Source of the DNA: Hyperthermus sp.
Lineage (GTDB): Archaea > Thermoproteota > Thermoprotei_A > Sulfolobales > Pyrodictiaceae
Assembly (NCBI GenBank): GCA_003978665.1
Contig: QNYQ01000013.1
Span: forward strand, 1-33,305
Length of the DNA: 33,305 bases
Reading direction: 5' to 3'
Part shown: positions 17,716 to 27,300 of the stretch, piece by piece
Position numbering within the stretch: the stretch's first letter is position 1
How the letters are laid out: every line of letters starts with the position of its first letter
Position numbers and translations under genes: made by a program
Notes under the pieces: generated by a model
What the model saw: the letters and a program-made list of their open reading frames with translations, nothing else
Database searches by the model: none
What the model was told of the DNA's origin: nothing

Positions 17716-19242
17716 TTGAAGGGGTGGCTTGAGGGGGTTCGTGCTCTATACTGGTGTGGTGTAATGCGTAGGTGTGGTTCTTCTCCGACACTGCTTAGGG
17801 CATGGTATGATCTCGGCGATGGATATGGGCTGGTGTTAAGCGTAGTTGATGGTATGGATGCCTGCATTCTGCCTGGTGATGGTATTTCGGAGGTGGTGCT
17901 GCCTCTAAGTATAGTTGAGGCGGATATTTATGATTCTCTGCTTGCCGAGGCTGTTGCAAGTCTCACCCTTGCTCCAGCTGAGAGGATTGATGGAGATAGG
18001 GGTCTTCTTGACTCCTTAGCTGCCAGGTATGTTAAGAGGATTGCATGCGAGGAGTACAATTACATGCAGAAGCTCATGGGGCTTATGGCGCAGCATGCAC
18101 GCATAGCTGATGTAGGTGTCCCAGCCATCAGAATTTCAAAGCTCTTCCGTGTCAACCTGTGGCTTCGTGACCTCTATAGGAGGACCCTACTGGGTCGGGG
18201 CGCTAGTAGGCTTAGACGGCTTGTAGGAGAGGCGTTAGGCGTCGAGGACAGGTGGGTCCCACTTGACCTGCTTTCCAAGAATTGTAACAGCCATAGGATG
18301 CTGCTTGGAGAGAGGCTGGCAAAGCTTACTAGGCTAGCCTTCAACATGCTGTCTCCATCCCTCCTCCATATAGTACCAGCCAGCCTTCTATTCCGTTCCA
18401 TTTCAGCCAAGGGTCCCGGGTTGCTGCGCGACCCCCTCCTCTACGTGAAGCTTGATAAGGGCAGGATGGCTACGCGGCTCATCCCTTTCGAAAAACAACT
18501 CTACGCGATCACTGGAGTAGCTAAGGCCTCCAGCGAGAGGACAAGCCTCTTGAGATCAACCCTAGTTGTCAAGTCGACCGGAGGTTTTAAGCCAGCTGTG
18601 GTGAAGCGTTATCGTGACATAACCTCGGCAAAGTGGATTATGGTAGCAGCCGCCTCTATATACCTATCAAAGCCGCGGACAAGGCCCCGGCAAAGACTCC
18701 AGGCAGAATACCATTACAATCTACTCGTGGGCTCAATGGGCTTTAACGTGCCGGAACCCCTGCTCATAGACCCTCGGAGAATGATGGCAGCATACGTCTT
18801 CATTGAGGGAAAGAATCTCCTAGAACTCCTGCAGCATAATCCAGCACCACCAGAGTATCGTGAGTATGGGCGCCTTCTAGCCGAGCTGCATGGTAAGGGA
18901 ATAGTCCTCTGGGACTCCAACCCCTCGAACGTTATCAAGCACGATAATGAACTGTACATAGTTGATCTAGAGCAGGCAAGGGAGTCTAAAGAGCTGGGCG
19001 ACAGAGCACTAGACATTGCCGTGGCATCATACTACAGCATCCCCTATAGTCCGCTAGCATCCCATGAAAGAGCCAGGATGCTCGCAGAAGGCTATATTGA
19101 GGGTGGGGGAGACGCGCAAGTGCTTCTAGAAGCGTCAAAATACCGCTATGCAGCGCTCTTCCTAGCAGGTTCACCGCCACAAGTACTGGAGAAGACCAGG
19201 AGAAGTCTCCTTCACGTGTATAGGAGCCACCACACGGGGTAG
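17716..19242 (+). CDS. Large atypical Bud32/RIO-like kinase-fold protein with unrecognised N-terminal domain
   Basis: C-terminal kinase-like motifs AVVKRYRD (Lys), AEYHYN (helix-C Glu), LLAELHGKGIVLWDSNPSNVI (catalytic loop D..N) and YIVDLEQA (metal Asp). Confidence 0.75.
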   Translation: MKGWLEGVRALYWCGVMRRCGSSPTLLRAWYDLGDGYGLVLSVVDGMDACILPGDGISEVVLPLSIVEADIYDSLLAEAVASLTLAPAERIDGDRGLLDSLAARYVKRIACEEYNYMQKLMGLMAQHARIADVGVPAIRISKLFRVNLWLRDLYRRTLLGRGASRLRRLVGEALGVEDRWVPLDLLSKNCNSHRMLLGERLAKLTRLAFNMLSPSLLHIVPASLLFRSISAKGPGLLRDPLLYVKLDKGRMATRLIPFEKQLYAITGVAKASSERTSLLRSTLVVKSTGGFKPAVVKRYRDITSAKWIMVAAASIYLSKPRTRPRQRLQAEYHYNLLVGSMGFNVPEPLLIDPRRMMAAYVFIEGKNLLELLQHNPAPPEYREYGRLLAELHGKGIVLWDSNPSNVIKHDNELYIVDLEQARESKELGDRALDIAVASYYSIPYSPLASHERARMLAEGYIEGGGDAQVLLEASKYRYAALFLAGSPPQVLEKTRRSLLHVYRSHHTG

Positions 19243-19317
19243 AGCGGTCGAGGCTCCAGCCAATAATACTCTTTTAAGCTCCTTAACCTCACCCCGCAGC
19301 TAGAGGGTGAGACAGAA

Positions 19318-19482
19318 TTGCCGGGAGCCAGGCCCTGCCCAGTATGTGGCAGGGGAATGTTCAGGAGGAGGGCATTACTAGACCATATAAAACGCGCACA
19401 CGGCTGGTACTTCAAGCAGTTCATCGAGCCTAAGGGTAAGGGCGGTGGAGGAGGTGCTAAGAAAAAGAAGGAGAAGAGGTGA
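19318..19482 (+). CDS. 54-aa C2H2 zinc-finger protein with Gly/Lys-rich tail (TTG start; not in ORF track)
   Basis: Translation MPGARPCPVCGRGMFRRRALLDHIKRAHGWYFKQFIEPKGKGGGGGAKKKKEKR*; CxxC...HxxxxH; upstream GAGGGTGAG SD and TATA-like CTTTTAAG. Confidence 0.75.
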   Translation: MPGARPCPVCGRGMFRRRALLDHIKRAHGWYFKQFIEPKGKGGGGGAKKKKEKR

Positions 19483-19538
19483 AGGCTGGAGGCCGCGCGC
19501 CAGGATTGGGAGAGGTATCGGGGGGAGGCCCATAGTAT

Positions 19539-19552
19539 AGTTTTTAAAATAT
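19539..19552 (+). promoter_or_regulatory. TATA-box-like element upstream of hemL (agtttttaaaatat)
   Basis: A/T tract ~35-45 nt upstream of the hemL start, with archaeal BRE/TATA appearance. Confidence 0.5.
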
Positions 19553-19585
19553 CCTCGGCGCGGACGGTAAAGTATACCTAGATGG

Positions 19586-20884
19586 TTGATGGTCGTGACG
19601 GCTGAGGAGACTTGGCACAAAAGTGCTGCACTGTGGAGTGAGGCTCAGAGGGTCTTCCCGGGCGGCGTCAATAGTCCCGTTAGGGCTGCCGTTAAACCCT
19701 ATCCCTTCTACGTTGAGGGTGGGGACGGAGCCTATATTTACAGTGTTGATGGTGTAAGGTTCATCGACTATGTTTTGGCCTATGGCCCGCTAATGCTGGG
19801 GCATAGGCATCCTAGAGTGCTAGAGGCGTTGAAGAAGCAGGCTGAGAGGGGGTGGCTTTTCGGCACTCCCACGGAAGTTGAAGTTCGGTTGGCAAAGAAG
19901 ATACTTCAGTACTATCATAGGGGCGGCATGATTAGGTTTGTTAACAGCGGCACTGAAGCTACTATGACAGCAATAAGGCTGGCTCGTGGTGTGACTGGGA
20001 GGAGGTTCATCGTTAAGTTTAATGGATGTTATCATGGCGCACATGATAACGTGCTTGTTGCTGCTGGAAGTGCTGCAGCACATTATGGGACGCCTACAAG
20101 TCTGGGTGTGCCGGGCGAGGTTGCTGGACTAACTCTCGTGGCCAGGTACAATGATGCTGACATGGTTGAGAAGATTCTAAAAGAGTATAGTAATGATGTA
20201 GCAGCTATAATAGTAGAGCCGGTAATAGGTAACGCTGGCGTTATACCGCCTCGCGACGGTTTCCTTAAAGCGCTAAGGGAGATTGCCGACAAGTATGGGG
20301 TCCTACTGATAATTGACGAGATAATAACTGGCTTCCGGCTTGGGCTTGGAGGTGCACAGGAGAGGTATGGGGTTAGGGCAGACATAACTACACTGGGAAA
20401 AATCATTGGAGGAGGACTACCTATAGGGGCTGTTGTGGCTGAGAGGGAGATCATGGAGTACTTGACCCCTGCAGGAAAAGTGTTCAATGCCGGGACCTTC
20501 AACGCCCACCCGCTGGCAATGGCCGCAGGCCTCGCAACAATAGAGGTTCTCGAGACCGGTGAACCCTACAGTGTAGCCGAGTATGCAGCAGCGAAGGTTG
20601 CCGAGGCCTTAGAGGATGCTGCTTCACGCAAGGGGGTGGACTATGTTGTTAACAGGGTTGCAAGCATGCTCCAGATATTCTTCCACAAGGGCCCCGTAGA
20701 ATACCCTGAGGATGCGATGAAGAGCAATAAGATGCTCTACCAGAGGCTTCATGAAGAGCTCTTGAAGCTCGGCGTCTTCATAGCGCCAAGCCAGCTTGAG
20801 GCAATATTTACGAGTGGGGCACACCATAAGGAAGTTGTCGAGTCAACACTTAACGCGATAGAAGAAGCGTTTAAGAGGCTTTGA
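19586..20884 (+). CDS. hemL: Glutamate-1-semialdehyde 2,1-aminomutase
   Basis: FPGGVNSPVRA, GCYHGAHD, IIDEIITGFR, TLGKIIGGGLPIGA (PLP Lys). Confidence 0.98.
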   Translation: MMVVTAEETWHKSAALWSEAQRVFPGGVNSPVRAAVKPYPFYVEGGDGAYIYSVDGVRFIDYVLAYGPLMLGHRHPRVLEALKKQAERGWLFGTPTEVEVRLAKKILQYYHRGGMIRFVNSGTEATMTAIRLARGVTGRRFIVKFNGCYHGAHDNVLVAAGSAAAHYGTPTSLGVPGEVAGLTLVARYNDADMVEKILKEYSNDVAAIIVEPVIGNAGVIPPRDGFLKALREIADKYGVLLIIDEIITGFRLGLGGAQERYGVRADITTLGKIIGGGLPIGAVVAEREIMEYLTPAGKVFNAGTFNAHPLAMAAGLATIEVLETGEPYSVAEYAAAKVAEALEDAASRKGVDYVVNRVASMLQIFFHKGPVEYPEDAMKSNKMLYQRLHEELLKLGVFIAPSQLEAIFTSGAHHKEVVESTLNAIEEAFKRL

Positions 20885-20889
20885 TACGC

Positions 20890-21804
20890 ATGAAGCTGAG
20901 GGTTGCAACCAGGGGGAGCAAGCTCAGCAGGATCCAGACCCTTGAAGCGCTGGAGTATGTGAGGAGGAGAGCTGGCACTAGGATCGATTTCGAGCTTGTA
21001 ATCGTGAAGACCCGCGGCGACCGCTACAGCGATAGGCCCTTCACCATGATAGGTGGGAAGGGAGTTTTTGAGAAGGAGGTTAACCTGGCTGTAATAGAGG
21101 GGCGCGCGGACATAGCTGTTCACAGCATGAAAGATGTGCCGAGCGATGTTGACCCTAGGCTAGTACTGGCAGCTGTTCCTCCAAGAGGCTCGCCCTTCGA
21201 CGTACTCGTCTCCCGCGGCAACTCTGCTAAAACCTTATGGGAGCTGGCTCACGGTGCCATAGTGGGAACAAGCAGTGCTCGAAGAGCAGCCTTCCTTAAA
21301 AAAGCCAGGAGCGACCTTGTCATAAAACCGCTCCGGGGCAATGTAGATACTCGGTTGAGGAAGCTTGATAGTGGAATGTATGATGCTATAGTGCTGGCTG
21401 AGGCGGGGCTGCAAAGACTGGGGGTGAGGCGAGAATACTGGCGAATACCTCCGGAAATAATCCCTCCAGCACCTGGACAGGGAATAATCGGAATATACAG
21501 CCTACGCCAAAGGATAGAACTGCTTAGGATTCTGAGAAAGACCTCGCATCAGCCCACGCTCGCCGAGGCCATGGCTGAGAGGGCATTCCTCGCATACGCT
21601 GGCGGGGGATGCCATGTCCCCCTGGGAGGCTACGCTCAGACCGTCAATGGACGGTTAAAGTTCATAGCTGGAATAGCCTCCGCCAACGGTGGAGAAGCAG
21701 TGATGATAGAGGTGGAAGGCGATATTGAGAGGCCTTCACAGCTCGGGATAGAGGCTGCATTCGAGCTCCGCAGACTGGCGGGTAATGCTGGAATAAAATA
21801 CTAG
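20890..21804 (+). CDS. hemC: Porphobilinogen deaminase (hydroxymethylbilane synthase)
   Basis: LRVATRGSKLSRIQT, HSMKDVPSD, GTSSARRAA, LRGNVDTRLRKLD, AYAGGGCHVPLG (cofactor Cys). Confidence 0.98.
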   Translation: MKLRVATRGSKLSRIQTLEALEYVRRRAGTRIDFELVIVKTRGDRYSDRPFTMIGGKGVFEKEVNLAVIEGRADIAVHSMKDVPSDVDPRLVLAAVPPRGSPFDVLVSRGNSAKTLWELAHGAIVGTSSARRAAFLKKARSDLVIKPLRGNVDTRLRKLDSGMYDAIVLAEAGLQRLGVRREYWRIPPEIIPPAPGQGIIGIYSLRQRIELLRILRKTSHQPTLAEAMAERAFLAYAGGGCHVPLGGYAQTVNGRLKFIAGIASANGGEAVMIEVEGDIERPSQLGIEAAFELRRLAGNAGIKY

Positions 21805-21812
21805 AACCCACG

Positions 21813-22583
21813 GTGGGGCAGGCATTGGCGCATGAGAAGTGCAAGGGCAGAGTATACATCGTTGGCACGGGTCCGGGGGATCCAGAGCTACTCACACTGA
21901 AGGCCGTAAAGGCGATAAAGGAGGCAGACACCATAGTCTACGATAGGCTAATACCCGTAGAAGCACTAAGCTATGCTAGGAAGGATGCAAGACTGGTCTA
22001 CGCTGGAAAACAGCCAGGCAAACACGCAATGACCCAGGATGAGATAAACCGGCTCCTCCTCAGGGAGGCTTGTGAGGGCAGGAGTGTCGCACGCCTACAC
22101 GGAGGCGACCCCTATCTTTTCGGTAGGGGGGAGGAGGAGTGCATGTTTCTCTTAGAGCACGGCGTTGAATGCATCGCCATACCAGGCGTTAGCAGTATAA
22201 CAGCAGGGCCACTCTACGCGGGGATACCGCTCACGAGTAGAGGCGTAGCATCGAGTTTCGCAGCCGCAACAGGGAGAGAGGCGGCTGGCAAAGAGAAGAG
22301 GGTAATCAACTATGGTCTAATACTTAAGTCCGTACAAACACTGGTCGTAGTGATGGGGGTAGGCAGCCTAGAGAGGATCGTGGAGGAAATGCTGAGAGAA
22401 GGAATCCCTCCCTCGCTGCCCGTAGCACTGATAGAAAACGCAACACTGCCAAACCAGAGGGTTATTGTAGGCGAGCTGGGTAACATTGTCGAAAAAGCAC
22501 GAGAACATAACGTGAAACCACCCGCTATCATAGTTTTCGGCAACACCGTTAGGTTGAGGGAGAAATTATGGAGGCTGGCATGA
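21813..22583 (+). CDS. cobA: Uroporphyrinogen-III C-methyltransferase (SUMT)
   Basis: VYIVGTGPGDPELLTLKAV, VYDRLI, RLHGGDPYLFGRGEEE, VVMGVGSL. Confidence 0.97.
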   Translation: MGQALAHEKCKGRVYIVGTGPGDPELLTLKAVKAIKEADTIVYDRLIPVEALSYARKDARLVYAGKQPGKHAMTQDEINRLLLREACEGRSVARLHGGDPYLFGRGEEECMFLLEHGVECIAIPGVSSITAGPLYAGIPLTSRGVASSFAAATGREAAGKEKRVINYGLILKSVQTLVVVMGVGSLERIVEEMLREGIPPSLPVALIENATLPNQRVIVGELGNIVEKAREHNVKPPAIIVFGNTVRLREKLWRLA

Positions 22584-23311
22584 AAAAACCTAGAATACTC
22601 CTCTTACGCCCTCCAGACGCTAGCCTCTCAGAGCACATGTATCCTTCAATCATATTAGCCCACATACCCATAATAGATGTAGTGCCCGAGCCCGACGCGT
22701 TAGAGAAGATCAAGCAGTGGCTGCCACGGTGTGACTGGCTGGTATTAACTAGTCCACGTACGCCACGCATGCTCACTGAGCTTAAAACTGAATTAGCAAG
22801 TTCGGGCATCCGCGTGGCAGTAGTAGGCGCTAAGACGGCCAATGCATTGCGTGTACAGCTGGGAATAGAACCGCACCTTGTTCCCAGGGATTATAGAGGC
22901 TTATCCTTGGCGTTGGAGCTGGTAGAGGCTGGGGCTAAGTGTGCCCTTCTCGCAAGATCGGAGAAGGCTGTTAGGGAGCTTCCGGAGGCCTTGGAGAGAA
23001 GGGGAGTTAAAGTTGTTGAGGTACCTATTTACAGGGTTGAGCCCTTGCATGACATGGCTGCGGCTGCTGCAAAGATAGCTGACTCGTTTGACTATGTGGT
23101 TTTCACGAGCCCTTCAATAACGGTAACCTTTACAGCACATTATCCGAGGCCTTCAAAACCCTTCTTCACTCCCGTGGCAATAGGGCCTACGACGCGGAGA
23201 GCCCTCTTAAGTCACGGATACCCCGAGCCCTTAATGCCGCAGAGGTATACTATGGAGGATGTGCTACAGCTAATACTCGAGCACTACCGAGGCATGAAGG
23301 GGAGGGTATAG
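22568..23311 (+). CDS. hemD: Uroporphyrinogen-III synthase
   Basis: DWLVLTSPRT, VAVVGAKTANAL, ARSEKAVRELPEALERRGVKVVEVPIYRVEP, YVVFTSPSI; operon position. Confidence 0.93.
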   Translation: MEAGMKKPRILLLRPPDASLSEHMYPSIILAHIPIIDVVPEPDALEKIKQWLPRCDWLVLTSPRTPRMLTELKTELASSGIRVAVVGAKTANALRVQLGIEPHLVPRDYRGLSLALELVEAGAKCALLARSEKAVRELPEALERRGVKVVEVPIYRVEPLHDMAAAAAKIADSFDYVVFTSPSITVTFTAHYPRPSKPFFTPVAIGPTTRRALLSHGYPEPLMPQRYTMEDVLQLILEHYRGMKGRV

Positions 23312-23351
23312 GAGCTGAACGTACAGCATTATCAACTTCTCCAGCTCCACC

Positions 23352-23693
23352 TTACCCTTTACCCTCCCCATGGGGAGCTTGCCCCACCTCTCCTCTAGCC
23401 CACTCACAGTACTCTCTATTACACGCTACCACGGGGAGGCCTAGTATCTCGGGTACAGTGTACGGGTGTATTTTCTTCACCTCCTCTATTAGCTTGCCCA
23501 TAGCAGTTACAGTAGTCTTGACTATAAGCAGGTCTTCATCGTCCCTCTCGATCCTTCCACGCCACCAGTACATGCTCTTTACGGGCACTATGTTAACGCA
23601 TGCAGCAAGTCTTTTCTCTAGTATCTTCATCGCTATGTCCTCCCCCTTAGCTCTAGGAGCAGTTATAAACACCACGATTACTCCGCTCTCCAT
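23352..23693 (-). CDS. cutA: CutA1 divalent-cation tolerance family protein
   Basis: VVFITAPRAKGEDIAMKILEKRLAACVNIVPVKSMYWWRGRIERDDEDLLIVKTT, HPYTVPEILGLPV. Confidence 0.97.
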   Translation of the reverse strand: MESGVIVVFITAPRAKGEDIAMKILEKRLAACVNIVPVKSMYWWRGRIERDDEDLLIVKTTVTAMGKLIEEVKKIHPYTVPEILGLPVVACNREYCEWARGEVGQAPHGEGKG

Positions 23694-23799
23694 GCTCCCT
23701 CCCTCCTTCCAGGTCCCTTATATCCGAGGAAAGGGTCTTTTGCTTGCTGGCCGCAACCTCCCTTTTACACGCGTTGGCGGCTAAAGGAGGACTGCTGCT

Positions 23800-24276
23800 T
23801 TGGATAGGAGGATCGAGGAGAGGGAGAAGGAGAGGCATATCGTTGCTCTTGCAGCTGCGTTCGCATATGAGTCTGCTGAGCTATTAGCCTTTGCAGCTTT
23901 GATCTCGGCTGTAGCGTATAGTGTCTATGATTTCTTCCACGGTCTTCTCAGTGAGGGCTTCGTTTATGCTCATGTAATGGAGAGGCTGCTGCTAATACTG
24001 GTGTTTGTTGACTTAATGCGAACCATTGTAGGAGGAATCGTTGAGGGAAGATTTAGGATGGATATATTGTTGGAGGCTATAACAATAGCTATAGCAAGGG
24101 ATGTGATAAGCGCACTTGCATTGATCAAGGAGGAATTTAACCTGCTAAGGCTGGTTGTCCTAACCGGGATGCTTGTATCATCAACGCTGCTCTGGTGGCT
24201 TGCAAGAAGGGTTGAGAGGAGGGAGCCGGGGCCGCGGCTAAGGCCGAGGCAGAGAAGGGTTATGGTTGAGGACTAG
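23800..24276 (+). CDS. Small multi-pass membrane protein, PsiE-like
   Basis: About four hydrophobic segments; FVDLMRTIVGGI.EGRFRMDILLEAITIAIARDVI resembles PsiE-family proteins. Confidence 0.55.
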   Translation: MDRRIEEREKERHIVALAAAFAYESAELLAFAALISAVAYSVYDFFHGLLSEGFVYAHVMERLLLILVFVDLMRTIVGGIVEGRFRMDILLEAITIAIARDVISALALIKEEFNLLRLVVLTGMLVSSTLLWWLARRVERREPGPRLRPRQRRVMVED

Positions 24277-24359
24277 GAGATACAAGATTAAAATATAATA
24301 CGGCTTATGAGGCATAGACTATGCTGGGTGAGCATAAGTCGATAATAGGGTAGCTGGGT

Positions 24360-27300
24360 TTGTCGAGCCGTGAAGGAGTGGCGATCACCGTAAACACTGA
24401 GCTGCCCGATCACGTTGAGGTTGCCCCTGGAGTTGACAGGATTGAAGTGGGCTTCGCTGAGGTAGTGGTCACTTATAGGTGCCCTGGTGGAGTGTTCGCA
24501 CGTAAGAGAAGATGCAGCGATGATATAGTGATTGGTGTAGAATACGATGGCCCCCTGCTCGTCACCGCCGCAGGCGAGGCTGTAGGCCGCTTATTGACTT
24601 TGGAGAAGCTCAGCGAGGAAAGCTATGTGATCCGGGTTGCACGGGGAACAGGCTCAGCGAGCGCACGTTTACTGTTTAAAGTCTACGTGAGGCCCCTGGG
24701 CGAGGAGGGCTCTAGGCATGTGGCTAGTGTTAAGATATACCGTGCCGAGGCTAGGCCCGTGGGTATAGCCGGCAAGGAATACATGTATGGTCACAGCATG
24801 ATAATTGAGGTGATGAACCCGCTAAGCATAGATGCCGTATCTATAAGGCCCTCCTCCCCGGTCTTTTTTGTAGGAGATGAAGTAGAGCTCTTGGTATCCT
24901 TGTCTTCTTCTAAGCAGCGAAGCATTGCCTTGAGGATCGAAGGGCCGGGCGTGGAGGAGTATTTCAGCGTTGCATTAAAGTCTGGAGAGAACCTAGTAGC
25001 GAGGAGGATCAAGTTCAATGCACCCGGCAAGAGTATCGCTGTAAGAGCTGAGATCGTGGAGACAGGGTTTACTGTAGAGAAGACAATCCCCGTACATGTC
25101 ATAGAGCCCCCACGTACACGTATCACAGCAAAGCCTGAGGCTTCATCGATGCTAGGTAAACCATACCGTCTCCTACTGGTCGCTGTAAACAAGAGCCCCA
25201 GCACCACCACGAAACTCGCTATAACTGGTAACGTTTACACGCACATTGTTAAGGAGGAGGTCTCCCTAAGCCCTGGTGAAACAAGGATAATCACTCTCAA
25301 TACTGAAAGGCTTAGTGAAAGCGATTCTCTTGCCAAGGAGGCTAGGATCAGGATAGTAGAGCATCCTGGGCCCTATCAATGGGACATTGTAGTCTCACTG
25401 CCCCAGCCCCAGAGGCCTAGAATTGAGGTGCTTGGGGGAGGCGGAGAGGCTAAGCTCTTGTCTTCAGAAATAGGTGCTCTGACATTTACTATAGAGAATG
25501 GATTCGACGAGGAGATTGAGGTGGATGTTGTAGGCGTTGAAATTGAGCCGATGATAGCTGAGCCCGTTGAGTTAGGGCATACGAGAGTTGCTCCTGGCGG
25601 ACGGTCACCCCTATCTATAGCTTTGAAGCCGAGGGCTTTAGGCAACGCAACTATGAAGCTTGATTTCTCCGTGAAGGTTGCAGGCAAGGAGACGATGAGC
25701 CTACAGCATACCGTGAGCGTAGAGGTCAAGCCTTCATTTAGCATTAAGGAGGTAAAAGCGATCCCTAATACCACTAAAGTCCTCCCGGGCCAGAAGATAA
25801 AGGCAAACATAGTCTTGGAGTACATGGGGAAGGGTACGGGAGAAATCAACATACTGTCCCTGAGCCGTAGCATCGAGATCGCTCCTGAGAGCGTCAATGT
25901 TACTCCAGGCGTCAATAACATTGAAGTCGAGGTCAATGCGTTAGAGACAGGTAGGCCCGTTTTACTCGTGAGCGATGGGATATGCGAGGAGCAAGTCAAG
26001 CTACCATTCTCAATAGTAGACCCTGAGGTGAAGGTTGACTATAAGCCTAGGAGGATAATTGGAGGGGTAGTAGAGGTCCTTGAATATAGGGTTTCGAACC
26101 CGTTCATGGAGAGGCTTAGAGTGCACGAGACGATCAAGGTACAAGGCCCCCTAAGGATTGTTGAGAGCCCGCCGCTAGACTACGTTCTCGAACCATCATC
26201 ATCAGCTACAAGGCTCGTGAAAGTCATAGGGGTTAGGAGGGGGGATGCCGCTCTAGTAGTGCAGCACACGCTACATGCCCCTCTCTCCTCGAGAACACAG
26301 ACCACTACGCTTGAACTGAGCATCGAGCAACCCATCACGATACGCGTTGAGGACGACGAGCCGCTGCTCTTACCCTTACACTTCGATGAGAGGCTCTGGG
26401 GTTCTGAAGCCGTGGGGGTGCCAGTAAGGATTCTGGTGGCGGCTAAAAGGGATCTAAGTGGTCTTGGACTGGAGGTTGTACTCGAAAACTCTGAGGTGAC
26501 CGCGTCGGGGAGGATAACTATTCCACGGCTCGAAGAGAACACGCTCACAATGGTCTATGTTGCACCAAGATTGCCCTTGTCGGTATCGGAGAGTTTGAAG
26601 GCAACCTATAGGGTTCAGGTTGGCCCTTACTTCGAAGAGGGCTCACTAGGCAGTCTTAGAGTTGCTAGAGGAGTGTTTGCTCCAATACTCTACGAGACGC
26701 CTCTGGCCGAGGAGTGCCCTTATCCTTCAAGGAGGATTGGAGGGCTGTGGGAGGCGGCCATCCCAGTGAGGGGTGCTATGGAAGAGTTGTGTGGCAGACC
26801 TCACGTGCTCGGAGAAAGGCTGCTGGACACCGTGAGGATGATCGAGAGTGTTCTTGAAACGGCTAGAGGGGGCAAGGAGGATGAATTGTTATCGGTAGCC
26901 ATGCTGATCTATAATGCCGTGGGCAAGGGCGATCCGGGAAGCCTGGCTAAGGCCAGACAAGTTACTGCGCAGGCGGATTATGAGGTTGGAGATGGACTCC
27001 TCATACCCCAGGCACTAGCGTGGGCTGCGCTGCTGAGGCGTGTGCTCAGGGGAGGATCCCTCATCAATGAGGGAGTCCTGCAAAGGGATTTCGTTATAGG
27101 GCCATTGATTCTGCCCTCCAGCAGGGCTGCAATACTCCGCTCCAGCATCTACGCCTGGCTTGTTGAGGCTGCCCTCGACTGTAACCCTTATGCTGTGGAA
27201 CGGGTTCTGGAAGCTCTTAGGGAGGCTCGTATCTGGGAGTACGGGTTGGCGTCGTTGGTGGCTACAACGTGTACTGGGAAGCCCGTATCCTATAGTGAGG

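Noticed and set aside
25376-25999. 207-aa minus ORF opposite the 1063-aa gene
   Set aside because: Low-complexity Ser/Thr-rich antisense shadow typical of the opposite strand of a coding gene.
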